The position numbers were made by a program, and so were the translations under genes. The notes beneath the pieces were generated by a model. The model was not told the DNA's origin, did no database searches, and saw only the letters and a program-made list of their open reading frames with translations. Shown piece by piece: positions 1 through 27,574 of a stretch of DNA of 64,000 bases; position 1 is the first letter of the stretch; every line of letters begins with the position of its first letter. The stretch is from Ovis canadensis. Its lineage: Eukaryota > Chordata > Mammalia > Artiodactyla > Bovidae. The stretch is taken from assembly GCF_042477335.2 (NCBI RefSeq), contig NC_091246.1, forward strand, positions 254,867,501 to 254,931,500. Reading direction: 5' to 3'.

Positions 1-16795
<16,795 letters not shown>

Positions 16796-16806
<11 letters not shown>

Positions 16807-16915
16807 CGCCCCCTGCCTGCCACGCGAGGTAGCGCCGCCAGCCGGGCCCGTGAGGTGCCGGCCCCATGAGGCAGCGCCCCCTGCTGGCCCCATCAGGTAG
16901 CGCCGCCCGGCGGCC
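16796..16915 (+). repeat. Imperfect tandem repeat beginning at the ATP13A2 stop codon
   Basis: The motif aggtagcgcc occurs at 16801, near 16828 and near 16894, with variants aggtgccgg and aggcagcgcc near 16853 and 16870. The unit is about 20-27 bases. The first TAG is the ATP13A2 stop. Confidence 0.8.
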
Positions 16916-17135
16916 CGCGCCCTGCACACTGGACCTGCTGCCTCTGAGCCTCCACTGGACCCCAGACCCCCTCCGCCATTCCCCCCGCAGCCCCGAGGCT
17001 GCAGCTTCCCACCTACCCCTAGGGAGATGCTAGCTATCCACATCCCCCACTCCGGACATTCCTTGTAGACGACAGCCACTGCTCCAGGCAGAGCCGCTGT
17101 CAATGTAGCAAATAAAGTCCTATTTTCCTGGCCGT
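16807..17135 (+). other. ATP13A2: ATP13A2 3' UTR
   Basis: Follows the TAG stop. The first 110 bases are repeats of the sequence around the stop; the rest runs to the AATAAA signal. The cleavage point about 15-25 bases after the signal is inferred. Confidence 0.75.
17111..17116 (+). promoter_or_regulatory. ATP13A2: ATP13A2 polyadenylation signal AATAAA
   Basis: Canonical hexamer about 305 bases after the stop, followed by T- and GT-rich sequence suited to cleavage. Confidence 0.85.
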
Positions 17136-17354
17136 GCCTGTCTCCTGCCTGACACCACAGACCTGGGTCCCCCGGCGTGTGTCTGCTCCTGGCATCCCCT
17201 GAATTTTTCAGATCGCGGTGGACCGTGCCCCTTTCTGAGCTTCCGTGTCCTCGTCTGACAGTAATGTTTCCAGGTCACGGCCGTGCCCAGAGCTCTGTTC
17301 AGCATTTTTATGTATCGTCATTTAATCCTTACGTCTGTGGAGTACCATTCCTCC

Positions 17355-17487
17355 CCTTCTTTCAGGTTTTATTTTTGGTCATGCCACGCAGTCTGCAGCA
17401 TTTTAGCTTCCCAACCAGGGATCAAACCCTGCGCCCACGGCAGTGAAAACACCAAGTCTTAATCCCTGGACCACCAGGGAGTTCCCA
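17355..17487 (-). mobile_element. tRNA-derived artiodactyl SINE (CHR-like)
   Basis: Carries aaccagggatcaaaccctgc and the reverse head ggaccaccagggagttccc, close to the ATP13A2 3' end. Confidence 0.75.
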
Positions 17488-18439
17488 GTCCCCCTTTTAC
17501 AGATACGAAACCTGAGGCTTAGAGGCCGTGCAGCAGGCAGTCAGAGCCGGGACCAGGTCGCTTTGACCCCAGAGTTCACGCTCTTAACCTTCCTACTCCC
17601 CTGTGGAGGCAAGAGAGAACAGGATGTCTCAGACGAGCGCCAGCGCCTACAAGGCCTTGACTGGGGCAGCTCCCAGCTTTCCCAGCCGCAACACCCTGGG
17701 CTGTGTTTGCGGTCCAGTCGCTCCCTCAGATGAAGACTCAGGCTCAGCCAGAACCATACGCACCGTTCCCCGGGAGAGGGTGGGTGCTCCTGACGTCATC
17801 CCAGCGGGTGGGGGGGGCTGCCCTGGCCGAGCCCCGCCCTAGAGATGCAGCTGGTCATCTGTGCTGGGCAGGGGCGACAGGAAAGAAAAGCCCCTCCCCA
17901 GCCTTATTACCGGAAGCCGTGGTGTCCACCCCCTCCCCCCCCCCAGCTTTGCCCTCCCGGGAGCTCAGTGAATGTTGACTCAAACCGAGAACCAGGGCGT
18001 GGGGTGTGGAGAGGCAACTTGTGCCACCAGGGGCACCCACAGACCCTCCGCTGCACTCTGACTCTCAGCGGCGTTCAAGTGGCAAATGCTGCTCGGGGGC
18101 CAGAGGACACCGCCAGGCCTGGGTGTGAGTCCCTTCTGCCCCTAACTGGTTACTCCTGCCTGTGCCGGGCAGTCATGTGTCAGGCACAGCGCTAGTGGAG
18201 AACAAAGCCATGGCCTCTGCCTGGGTGCAGTTTATAAGACGTGGTGTGAGGCGGGCCGGGAAGGGGCAGCTCTCCAAGGAAACGGGGGCAAGAGTGCCCT
18301 ACCTGCTACCCCACCCCGAATGAGCTGCCACCTGTGCTTGCGTCCTTAAGACAGAGGAGTGCGGAAACAGCGGAGGGTCTCGGAGGTGAGGTCTAGAGGC
18401 AGTAGCTTGGGGCTCGGTGCCCCCCTTTGTCAGGCGTGG

Positions 18440-18645
18440 CAGTGATTTAGTCACTCAGTCGTGTCCGACTCTCGGGACCCCCGTGGACTGTAGCCCGCCA
18501 GGCTCCTCTGCCCATGGGATTCTCCAGGCAAGAACACTGCAGTGGGTTGCCATTTCCTTCTCCAGGGGATCTTCCCGACCCAGGGATCGAACTCGGGGCT
18601 CCTGCACTGCAGCAGGATTCTTCACCCGCTGAGCCACCAGCCAGG
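18440..18645 (-). mobile_element. Bov-tA-type SINE
   Basis: Starts agtcactcagtcgtgtccga and ends near ctgagccaccag; has the gacccagggatcgaactcgg box. Confidence 0.92.
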
Positions 18646-19569
18646 GGGTTCCTTCTACCCTAGTGGGATTGCACCTGGCAGCAGGGAGGGGCCTAGGGAG
18701 GGCAGGGCGGGGCCTAGGGAGGGCAGGTGGGGGGCTGGGCTGGCCCCTGGGCCCAAGCACTCCCAGTGACAAAAATCCCCACTGTTCTGCCATCAGTGGG
18801 TGGGGGGCAGATAGTTATTCATCCATCCATTCATTTGACAAACCAGCATTGTGGAATAAATAACCCCAGGTCCACTCCCTGCCTGATAGGACTCAGTGTC
18901 TAAAGGACAAGTGGCCTAAGGCAAGGCAAGGGGGCCTGAGGGTGTCTCTGTCCCCCTCCCAGCCAGGCCTAGACCCCTGTGACCAGGCAGGACACCTCAA
19001 CCCCCACACCTGGCTCGTCTCCCAGGAGAATCCACTGTGCCTTCATTTATTCATTCCACAGATGTTTACTGAACAGCTGCTCTGAGCCTGGCGCTGTGCC
19101 AAGTGAGCAAACGGAGGATGAGCTGAAACTGAGCTTGTCCTGGTCTCCATACAGTGGACAGGCTCGGGCGGAGAGAGGCCACCAGGGCCACGGCTGGGCA
19201 CAGGGAGGGGGGTTCCTCCGCTGAGGGATGGGGGGGGGGGGTTTGACCTGTCATTTGAAGGGGGAGGGACTCAGCGGTGCTGCAGCGGGGAGACACCGCT
19301 TGAGCAAACCCCCTGTGGCAGGTAGAGGGAGGGGTTTGATGAGAAACAGCTAAAAAGCCACGGAGGCTGTTGGGAGACCAGGCAGAGGGAACGAGAAGGC
19401 AGAGCCGGGCTGTGGTGAAGGTCGGGTCCTTGGGGTCTCCAGGGGAGTTCAGCCTTGTTCCCAGGTACCTCGGGACACCAGTGAAAGGCTTCAGGTAGAA
19501 GCCTCCCCTAGCCCGCCCTGAGTGGGTGAGTGGGTGAGGGCGGGCCTGTGTGGGAAGGCGTGCTGCCGC

Positions 19570-19785
19570 TGGTTGGTCACTCAGCCGTGTCCGACTCTGC
19601 GACCCCGTGGATTGCAGCCCGCCAGGCTCCTCTGTCCCTGGGATTCTCCAGGCAAGAATGCGGGAGTGGGTTGCCATTTCTTCCTCCAGGGGATCTCGCA
19701 GACCCAGGGATGGAACCAGCGTCTCTTATGTCTCCTGCTTTAGCAGGCGGATTCTTCACCACTAGTGCCACGTGGGCAGGCCTAG
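19570..19785 (-). mobile_element. Bov-tA-type SINE
   Basis: Reverse copy with cactcagccgtgtccgactc at left, then ccaggcaagaatgcgggagt and agacccagggatggaacca. Confidence 0.92.
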
Positions 19786-19959
19786 CGGGCAGGTACCAGG
19801 GACTCAGGATTAGAGGTGGAGCTTGGCGGGCTGCGGGTGGGGAGTCAGCTATGTGAGGGAAGGGTGGTGGGCTCAGTCCCTGAAGGAACACCTGCCGGGG
19901 CCGGGGAGGGTCAGGAGGCTGTGATTCTGGACTTGAATCCTCGCTGAGTTTGGGGCCCT

Positions 19960-20880
19960 GGGGACATGGTGGGGCCAGGCCCGGTAGCCTGTGGCCGGTG
20001 GGTCCGGAGAAACGCTGGTTATGGAAGCCCGCTGCGGCCGCGAGTTGCCTGGGGAGACGCAGGAGGCCCGGGAGGGCGTCCTGGAAGCCGGGAGAAGCCG
20101 GAGCGGAGGGCAGGGCGCGCGGTCCCCTTCGGGAGGCTGGCTCCGTCCTGTGTCCGGCGGAGGCGGTACGCCCGCCTCGCCGCGTTGACAGCGGGCCAGG
20201 CGGGATGGGGACAGGACGGCGGCGCGTCCCGCACGGTGCGAGCTTCCGTGAGGCCGGCCCCGCGCCCCCGCCCCCCGCAGCACGGCGGCCCGGCGGCGCT
20301 CGCGTTAGGACCCAGCGGATCCGGGCGGGAGGGCGGCGCCCGCCCCGTCGGGGGCCCGGAGCGGGGCGCGGGGGGCGGAGGGGCGGCTCGGCGGCGCGCG
20401 GACTCGGAGCGGCGCGCAGGGACCCGCAGGTAGGCGCGGGCCGGGCGGGGGGCGCGGGCGCGGGCGCGGGCCGGGCGGGGGCCGGGGATCCGACGTCGGC
20501 GGGCCCCCAGGGGCTGTGGGGCCCGGGCCCGGGGGCCGTCTAAGCAGATGGAAGAGGGCGCCGGGAAGCCTGGGTCCTCTGGAGGGGCGGCTTTTGTCTC
20601 CCCGGAGGAGGGAGGTGGCGGCCGGCGGGGTGTCCGCGGGGCGGCGGGGACGGAGACAAAGGGCAGGGCAGGCCGGGCCCCCGGGGTGCGTCCCCGGCCC
20701 GCTGGGCCTTCCCCTCGGCCCCGCAGGTTCGGCCCCCCTCCCCGCCCGATCGCCCGCCGTCTGGACGCGCTCGCAGACGCGTCTCCTGGAGGGGCCCCTT
20801 CTCCGCGCGGACTCTCCTCGGGATGGCCTGGCCCGGGGCCCCTTCCCCCAGCGAGCCTGGGCGCCCCGTGCTGGGGGTTT
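19960..20880 (+). promoter_or_regulatory. MFAP2: CpG island, probable MFAP2 promoter
   Basis: Densely CpG-rich, unlike the flanking DNA, and 1.5-2.4 kb upstream of the first coding exon of MFAP2. Contains GC-box-like ggggcggggc-type sequence and no obvious TATA. Long antisense open frames here are a composition artefact. Confidence 0.7.
20250..20429 (+). other. MFAP2: Candidate MFAP2 first noncoding exon
   Basis: Inferred. A strong donor (gacccgcag followed by gtaggc) lies in the CpG island and could splice to the 5' UTR acceptor at 22301. The transcription start is not visible; the left end is arbitrary. Confidence 0.35.
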
Positions 20881-22301
20881 CGAGGCTTAGGAGGGGCTCT
20901 GGGGACAGACAGAACCGCCACCCACCCCACAAACCACCTCCCCAGCGGCGGCCTTCGAGTGGTGACAGCGCCAACCAGCCTGGGAGCCAGATGGGGGGCA
21001 GGGAGGACTTGGGGGGGCTCCAGGCCTTGGGGCCCCCCGCGGGGAGGAGGCCGAGAGTTTTCAGAGTGGACGCCTGGCCTGCGGGGCAGCTGGGCCAAAG
21101 GCCTCAGCTTCCCCACCCCTTCCTCTCCCCTTCGCTGCTCAGTAAGGCTTGAGGGGGAGGGAGACGGGGAGTGTGTGCAGTGACCGGGGTCACAGAAGGA
21201 GAGGGTCGCGGGGTGGGGGTGGGGGTGGGGCTCACAGAAGGAGAGGGACCAGGTCTCTGCCCCTGGCCCCCCTCTCCCTTGGTTCCCTGTGGCCTGGAGG
21301 GGGCAGGGGTAGGCAGGCAGGTTTCCAGTTACCCGTCTGGAAGAACTCATGTTGTGGGAGGGCGGGCCCGTGGGTGAGCCCAGGACTCCCTCCCAGCCCC
21401 CTGGCTGAAGGCGGGCAGTCTGGAGGCTGCCCCCCGCTGCGCTGGGGCTGGCCGTGAGGACTTGTCGAGTCTGCCAAGTCCACCGTGGGGCCAGACTGGG
21501 GACGGGACTCACCCAGCGCTTCTCGAGCTTCAAGAACCTGCCCTCTCCCCCCAAACTACGCTTGTGACGCTTGTCACAGTCGTACCGTCTCAGGCGGTCC
21601 AGGCTCGGGAGAGACGCTTTTCAGGCCCCACCCTGAGTGCTTCCTGCCCAACAGACAAATAGCCCTCAGTCTCGTGAGTGTGTGATGGAGTCAGCCAGGT
21701 CCTGGGCGGCCTGGCAGGAGTCGTCTTCGAGGGGCGGGAGCGGGCCCGGGCTCGGGCTCATGTGGTTTCCTGCTGGATGCCTGGGCCCCCAGGCTAATTG
21801 GGAGCAGGTGTCGGTCTGGGTCTGGCCGACTGCTGAGTCGGGGCTGTGATGTTAGTTGGGCAGGACTGGGGTCCCAAGGATGGGCCTGGGGTCATGGTCT
21901 GGGCACTAGATTCCTGGAGAAGTGCTGAGCAGAGGGTGGGCATCGGTGTGGCTGGGAGAGCAGGGGCAGGGATTAGGAATGTCTGTGGAGTGTGGGCGAG
22001 CAGGGTAGGGTCCATTGTCATGATCGGCTCTGGAGGAAGGCGAGTCTAAGCAGATGGGGGTGCCGCGCCCCCCACCCGGCCCCGGGGGAGGCGAGTTCCT
22101 CAGGTCCTGAAGGCCCAGTGGGGTCTCAGGGACAGATCCGTCCAAAGTGGTCGCTGCCCCTGAGGCCTGCCTCCGTGACCCTCCATCTGCCTGGCCTCTG
22201 TTCCGGGCCCCCCTTCTCCAGACTGAATTCTGGGAGCAGAAGTGGCCCTGCAGCCCTGGGGTGTTCGCTTGGGGAGCAGCTCGCCCCTCCTCTTTCTCCA
22301 G
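20430..22301 (+). other. MFAP2: MFAP2 5' intron (inferred)
   Basis: No coding exon found. GC-rich, with a short duplicated cacagaaggagaggg block near 21192 and 21232. Ends at the acceptor ctttctccag before the coding exon. Confidence 0.45.
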
Positions 22302-22378
22302 CTGTCCCCAGACACCGGCCCAGCGCGGTCCCTGAGCAGTCATGAGAGGTGCCTCCCTCCTCCTGCTCTTCCTGCCTG
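22302..22378 (+). CDS. MFAP2: MFAP2 first coding exon with 5' UTR (CDS from 22342)
   Basis: Acceptor tttctccag at 22293-22301, 40 bases of 5' UTR, then the ATG and 12 hydrophobic signal-peptide codons; ends one base into a codon (phase 1). Confidence 0.92.
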
Positions 22379-25300
22379 GTAAGTGGCACTGGGCTGGTGG
22401 GGCTCGCGCGTGGGTGTGGGCAGGGAGCTAGCCACCAGCTCTTGTCCTGCGGCCGGAACTGTTTCCCGAACCCCAGGGCCTGCTACGTCTTGGAGCACAG
22501 ACTGGACTGGCCAACCCCCCAAAGTCTGGAGGCATCTCCTGGGCGCCTCCCCACCTCTCCGCAGCAGCAGGCTCAGCCCAGGCACCAGGAGCCAGGCTTT
22601 CCCGCTCACTGCCTGGTCCTCCCTGGAGCCGATGTGCAGGAATGGAGGCCCCTAAAAGGGGGTCTGAAGGCCTGGGATTTGCACTCCTTTGGGGCCAGCT
22701 CAGCTACAGTCCTGACCTTGGAGAGGTCCCTGGTTGTCTCATGAAAGAGTTGTCAGTGGGGATCACAAACGGCCTGCCAGGTCTAACGTTCGTTCATTTA
22801 ACAGACACCTGTGGAGCACCTACTCTGTGCCAGGCACTGGGATAGGCCCTGGTGATGCAGTGATCCAGTGGGCAAATGCCTGCCTTGGGTGGTGGTGCCC
22901 TGCCGGTCTAGAGAAGGGCGAGGTGATAAACGTCAGGTTGTGTTGAGTGCTGTGATGGAAATAAACCAGAAGATGCGACGGTGTGGGTGGGTAGGCCAGC
23001 GAAGGCCTCTCTTACTTTTTAATATTAATTTCTTGGTCTGTGCCGGGTCTTACAGCACATGGGAACCTCAGGCTTCGTTGTGGGCTCTTTCACAGCGGCC
23101 TTAGTCGAGGCCCGTGGGCTCCAGTTCCCTGACCAGGGACTGAACCCAGGCCCCGTACTGGGAGCACAGAATCTCAGCTGCTGTACCACCGGGGCAGTCC
23201 CAGGCACTCAGTCACTGTCCTGTCCCACTCTTGGTGACCCCGTGGACCACAGCGCACCAGGTTCCTCTGTCCATGGGATTTTCCAGTGCAAAACACTGGC
23301 GTGGGTGTTGTTCGTTTCCCACTCCAAGGGATCTTCCCGACCCAGGGACTGAACCCCACTCCCCAGCATCAGCAGGTGGATTCTTCACCACTGAGCCACC
23401 CGGGAAGCCCCTGAGCGGAGCAGAAGCTTCAGGAGAGACCTGGAGGAGGAGAAGCTAAGCAGGCTCTCAGGCCCAGGAAGAGTCAAGTGCAGAGGCCCTG
23501 GGGCAGACAGGAGCGGCCGAGAGCCAGCATGGGGGGGCTGGTCAGGGAGCCGGCCCGGGACCAGGGCGTGTAAGGGCCTTTGTGGACAAGGAGGCCGTAT
23601 GCATCCTGTGAGTCTGAGTCTGCTGGGGATCTTACGGGCCCACCCGAGGGCCCACCCTCAGGGCCCCTGCTGGCGCCCCCTCAGCTCTGTCTCCCCACAG
23701 CAGGCCTGCTGGCTCAGGGCCAGTATGATCTGGACCCACTGCCTCCGTACCCAGACCACGTGCAGTATACCCACTACAGCGACCAGATCGGTAAGCCCGC
23801 CGCCCACCTCCAGGCCCCCCAGCCCTCTCCCCAGATTGGCGCTGCTCGGCCGGGGTCAGGCAGGGCGGTGGGATGGGCTTTCAGGGCTGTGGGCCCTGGC
23901 TGCACCGTGCCTGGGGCCTAGCCTGACCCCCACCAACTCCTCCTCTTTATTTCCAGACAATCCAGACTACTACGACTACCCAGGTAAAGGGCTGAGCGTA
24001 GGGTCGCCCGCAGGGTGGGGAGTCGTGGAGGCCTTCGGGGCCTGTGGGGAGGGAGCAGACCCCTTTACCACCTCTCCCGGCAGAGATGACCCCTCGGCCG
24101 CCTGAGGAGCAGTTCCAGTTCCAGTCCCAGCAACAAGTCCAGCAGGAAGTCATCCCAGCCCCCACCTTAGGTAGGCCACCAGCTCCAGCCAACCCTGGGG
24201 GTGCAGAGGGCTGCCCAGGGCTGGAGGAGGCGACCCCACCCTGCCCTGGACCGTCCCAATGGTCTCTGCCTGACTCTCCAACTCTAGAACCGGGGACTGT
24301 GGAGACGGAGCCCACGGAGCCAGGGCCTCTGGGTAAGAGAGACAGAGGGGCCCCCGGGAGTTAGGGGGCAGTGGGGGGCCCGGGAGGTCAGACACAGCCA
24401 GGCCTCTTGCTCTGGCTGGGGTGGGTGGTGGGCTGGGGCCCTGGCAGAGGTGCCCCTGCTTGAGGTCAGCAGGGCCCCTGGCAGCTCTGGAGACCCCTCT
24501 GCCCTGCGCTGGTCAGGGCTGGACTGCCCATGGCCTCGGGAGGAGCCTCTAGTCCCAGACATGAGGGAGCGGGGAGCAGCTGGCAGGAAGCCCCCCAGCG
24601 AGTGGTGCTCGGGGGCTTCCTGGGCTCAGCGGGACTGTCCCGGCCAAGAGTCCGCCGGCCTGTGTGTGGGGGACCCTGTTCCGTGTGAGGGGCCTCCTGT
24701 GAGGCTGCCGCGTGTTTCTGGGCCTGTGTGTGGTTGTAGGTTTGCTTGAACTTGTCTGTTTGGATATAGGCCTCTCGGTGCGGTTGTGAGTTTGCATGTG
24801 TATAAATGTACTGGTTAAAATCGGGCAGCCTGGGGAGGTCCGGCAGTGCTGTGTGCGTGCGTTGGTGTGTGTCTCTGTGTGTGTGTGCGTGTCCAGCCTT
24901 AGGGTGCAGGGGTTCCTGGCCCCGAGAGCCAGTCCCTCTGGGGGTGCGGCTGGAGGCGGCCCCCAGCTCTGAGCCACGGGCTGCAGCCCGCTGACCCCGC
25001 CTGTCACCCAGACTGCCGTGAGGAGCAGTACCCGTGCACCCGCCTCTACTCCATACACAGGCCCTGCAAGCAGTGTCTCAACGAGGCCTGCTTCTACAGG
25101 TGAGGGCGGGACAGACAGTGATCCTGAGGCTGAGCCCGGCTCCCGGGCCGGGGGTGGGCGTGGGGTCCTCTCCCCGGGGCTGAGCCCTCCCGTCCCGTCC
25201 CCTCAGCCTCCGCCGCGTATATGTCGTCAATAAGGAGATCTGCGTCCGGACCGTCTGCGCCCACGAGGAGCTCCTGCGGGGTAGGAAGCCCCTACCCCGC

Positions 25301-25569
25301 CCCTCCTGCGTCCCCGGGCCCGCCTACCACTTATCAAACGTGGGTCCCAGCCGGGTCCCCTCCGGCCGTCTCATCCTCAGACAACCCATCACCAGGGCTG
25401 GGGCGCGGGGCAGCTCCCTCACCCCGCCGCGCGCTCACCCCAGCTCCTCCCCGCCCTCCCGACAGCTGACCTGTGCCGTGACAAGTTCTCCAAGTGCGGC
25501 GTGCTGGCCAGCAGCGGCCTGTGCCAGTCTGTGGCGGCTGCTTGTGCCAGGAGCTGTGGGGGCTGCTAG
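22342..25569 (+). CDS. MFAP2: MFAP2, microfibril-associated glycoprotein 1 (MAGP-1), complete
   Basis: Spliced CDS: 22342-22378, 23701-23790, 23957-23983, 24084-24170, 24288-24332, 25012-25099, 25207-25280, 25466-25569. It totals 552 bases: 183 residues plus stop, the human length. Features in order: signal peptide (MRGASLLLLFLPAGLLA, cut near residue 17); an acidic, Tyr- and Gln-rich N half (QYDLDPLPPYPDHVQYTHYS, EEQFQFQSQQQVQQEV), where the family carries Gln cross-linking and Tyr sulfation; a Pro/Glu linker; and a C half with 13 cysteines containing the matrix-binding domain (YPCTRLYSIHRPCKQCLNEA) and a ShK-like end (CARSCGGC). The secreted protein binds fibrillin, tropoelastin and TGF-beta family ligands in extracellular microfibrils. 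The ATG at 22342 is chosen because it opens the signal peptide and matches the human start. All donors and acceptors are GT-AG. Confidence 0.97.
23015..23200 (-). mobile_element. tRNA-derived artiodactyl SINE (CHR-like)
   Basis: In the first coding-region intron of MFAP2. Contains ctgaccagggactgaaccca; a Bov-tA copy abuts it on the right. Confidence 0.65.
23205..23411 (-). mobile_element. Bov-tA-type SINE
   Basis: Contains gatcttcccgacccagggac and ends ccacccgggaagccc; inserted beside the CHR-like copy, about 290 bases upstream of MFAP2 coding exon 2. Confidence 0.9.
23701..23790 (+). CDS. MFAP2: MFAP2 coding exon 2
   Basis: 90 bases, phase 1-1. Encodes the end of the signal peptide (AGLLAQG) and QYDLDPLPPYPDHVQYTHYS. 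Confidence 0.95.
23957..23983 (+). CDS. MFAP2: MFAP2 coding exon 3 (27-base microexon)
   Basis: Encodes DNPDYYDYP, a Tyr-rich acidic stretch. A symmetric phase 1-1 exon, so skipping it would keep the frame. It joins exons 2 and 4 exactly as in the human protein. Confidence 0.93.
24084..24170 (+). CDS. MFAP2: MFAP2 coding exon 4
   Basis: Encodes EMTPRPPEEQFQFQSQQQVQ and QEVIPAPTL; the Gln-rich run is the family's transglutaminase cross-linking region. Confidence 0.95.
24288..24332 (+). CDS. MFAP2: MFAP2 coding exon 5
   Basis: 45 bases, phase 1-1. Encodes EPGTVETEPTEPGPL, the Pro/Glu linker. Confidence 0.93.
25012..25099 (+). CDS. MFAP2: MFAP2 coding exon 6 (matrix-binding domain)
   Basis: Encodes DCREEQYPCTRLYSIHRPCK and QCLNEACFY with five cysteines; this is the segment that targets the family to the matrix. 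Confidence 0.96.
25207..25280 (+). CDS. MFAP2: MFAP2 coding exon 7
   Basis: Encodes LRRVYVVNKEICVRTVCAHE and ELLR, with two cysteines. Confidence 0.95.
25466..25569 (+). CDS. MFAP2: MFAP2 coding exon 8 and stop
   Basis: Encodes ADLCRDKFSKCGVLASSGLC and QSVAAACARSCGGC, then TAG at 25567-25569. The last six cysteines form the ShK-like domain. Confidence 0.96.
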
Positions 25570-25945
25570 GGGGAGCTGGTCCCCTGCCAGCCTGGGGCCC
25601 CCAGGCCCTGCCTGACCTGGTGCTTTCCTCCCATCTGGCGTTCCTCTCGCCCTGTCAGAGGGCTGTGGGCCTGGGGCTTCCGCGGCCCCTCCCCCAGCCT
25701 GGGGCCACCCCCAGGGCCGCAAGGGGGCTCCCGAAGGGCCAGTCTCGCCCCCCGGGTGGGGGACAACCCGGGCGCTCTGCGGGACCTGGGCCCCCGACAT
25801 GCCTTCCTCGTCCCCCACCAGGACCGCCCCCCACCCCCACGGTAGGCTGCGAGCCCCCACCCCAGCTGGTCTGCTCGAATCTCCTACAGCTCCTGGGCGT
25901 AGACCACCTTTTTATACAAAATTAAAAACAGGTTTTTACGAAAGA
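25570..25945 (+). other. MFAP2: MFAP2 3' UTR
   Basis: GC-rich, ending in a short AT-rich stretch with ATTAAA; about 375 bases. The cleavage point is inferred. Confidence 0.75.
25921..25926 (+). promoter_or_regulatory. MFAP2: MFAP2 polyadenylation signal ATTAAA
   Basis: The common variant hexamer, in the only AT-rich stretch after the stop, followed by GT-rich sequence. Confidence 0.75.
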
Positions 25946-27487
25946 CGTGGAGTCCCTTTTTCGGCGGGGAGCGCAGAGGAGATGGCCGAGGCCGCCAACC
26001 CTGAGCATCCTCCCCGAGGCTGCCCGGCCCCCCTGGGGAAGGGTCAGTTCTGGCGACCGTGGCCTCCACAGTGCCAGCTCAGCTCTGCCCAGGAACGTGG
26101 GCCCTGACAACTGCCCCTGCCCCCGGGCTGTGTGTGCGTTGCAGGAGGCTGTATCAGAAACAGAAGGTTCAGGAACACGGCCTGCTCACCGTCAGGGCTG
26201 TGGGCGGGCCACCGGGGAAGGGCTCCGGTGGAGGCTGCCTGTCCAGGGACCTGAGAGGGCTACAGGGTCGGGTCAGTGGGCTCTGGCGTCAAGGGTGTTT
26301 GCGGGGAGGGAGGCCCGGTGCACTTCAGAGGGCAGAAGCAGGCCGGCCGTTTGAACAGCGCCCTCTGATGAGCACGGGGACACCAGGCTCCGTCAGAGGG
26401 TTAGCACACAGCGCACTTTAAGCCTCTAACCAAGCCTGTACGGCAGGCATGGGTAATGTTCCCATCTTACAGACAGGAAACCAAGCCTAGAGTCAGTACG
26501 GAACTCCCCACCCACCGGGTCCACAGCGGTCGGTCAGTGGCAGGCAGACCCTGACGCCGTGGGGCTCCGTGGGCTGAGAGGCAGTTCTCCCTGGAAACAC
26601 GACTAAGCACCTGCCGAGTGCTCCCGCACCGCCGGCCTGGGAGGCAGGGTCCCACCATACCGATGAGCACAGAGGCTGACAGCGGAAGCAGCTGGGCCCA
26701 GGACCACCCAGTGGGGCCTGGCCGGACGCCAGGTCCACCCCCAGGCCTGCCCTCCTTCACCATGCCGCCTGGAAGGCCTGCTGGTGCTCAGGGGGTGCAC
26801 CTGTCCTGAGGAAGAGCCAGAGGAAAGGGCAGAAAGCTTCAGCCGGGAACAGCAGAGCTGGGCCCAGCCCCAAGCCTCAGTGGCTCCGTCTGTTAAACAG
26901 GTGGATGGCCCAGGACCTGGAGGCCTCCCCAGCCCACCATCCTGTGAGGCGGTTCCTTACCTTTCCGCAGGGGCCCTTCTAAAGTCTTCCCCATGTCCCT
27001 GCGCACCCCTCACTAGGGGACCCCAGCCCCAGGGCCCTCCAGACTCCCCATCTCCCAGGAAGCACATCAAGAGCAAAAAGACACATCCGTACAAAGCGTT
27101 CTTTAAAAAGTGGGGCTGTTACAAAAACAGCGCTTTCGAACGGCTAACGTTGTAAAAAGGTATAAAAATACAGCGGCTCTGAACTCTGAGGGACTCGCTG
27201 ACAAACACTGAACTAAGACGGACAGACCTCTGAGCAGCCACAGGGCCTGCCCCAGGCCCGACCCTCAGGGCCAGCACGCCTGCACCCAGGGTCAGCCGGG
27301 GATGGGCCTCGCCAGCCCAGCCCTCAGGGGGGCCCCAAGGGGGCAGCTCTGACAGGCTGGAGCCCCGTCCCTGCCCTGGCACCCCGCCCCTCGCCCCCGT
27401 GAGCTCCGGCCCAGGCGCCCTGGACCATGCTGAGGGCGCCCCTCCCATCTGGCCCAGCCCGGGGCCTCAATGCCAGCGGAGACATGC
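25946..27487. other. MFAP2-CROCC tail-to-tail interval, including the CROCC 3' UTR
   Basis: Both genes end here, converging. The CROCC 3' UTR reads leftward from 27487. No AATAAA or ATTAAA was found on the minus strand; an AT-rich block at about 27060-27175 is the likeliest 3' end. A MIR-like remnant lies near 26408-26490. Confidence 0.55.
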
Positions 27488-27574
27488 TCACTTCTCCGGG
27501 GGCCCGGAGGGCGGGGAGAAGGAGGCTGAGTGTCTTCGAAGCTCCTGCTGCAGCTGCCCCTTCAGCGTGGACAC
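27488..27574 (-). CDS. CROCC: CROCC last coding exon and stop
   Basis: Encodes [20 protein letters not shown] then PPSGPPEK and TGA (plus-strand tca at 27488-27490). The C terminus matches the human SPPSGPPEK end. Confidence 0.96.
   Translation of the reverse strand: MSTLKGQLQQELRRHSASFSPPSGPPEK

Larger units (their letters stand above)
17136..19959. other. Intergenic region ATP13A2-MFAP2
   Basis: No exon supported. Contains three SINEs and degraded MIR-like sequence (for example near 18830 and 19045). The open frames seen are short and repeat-derived. Confidence 0.7.

Noticed and set aside
20019-21554. 511-residue antisense open frame over the CpG island
   Set aside because: It follows from GC-rich composition with few stops. 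It is Pro/Arg/Gly-rich, has no recognisable domain, and overlaps the probable MFAP2 promoter.
22342-22345. Alternative upstream starts for MFAP2
   Set aside because: No upstream in-frame ATG follows the acceptor at 22301, and the chosen ATG opens a good signal peptide.
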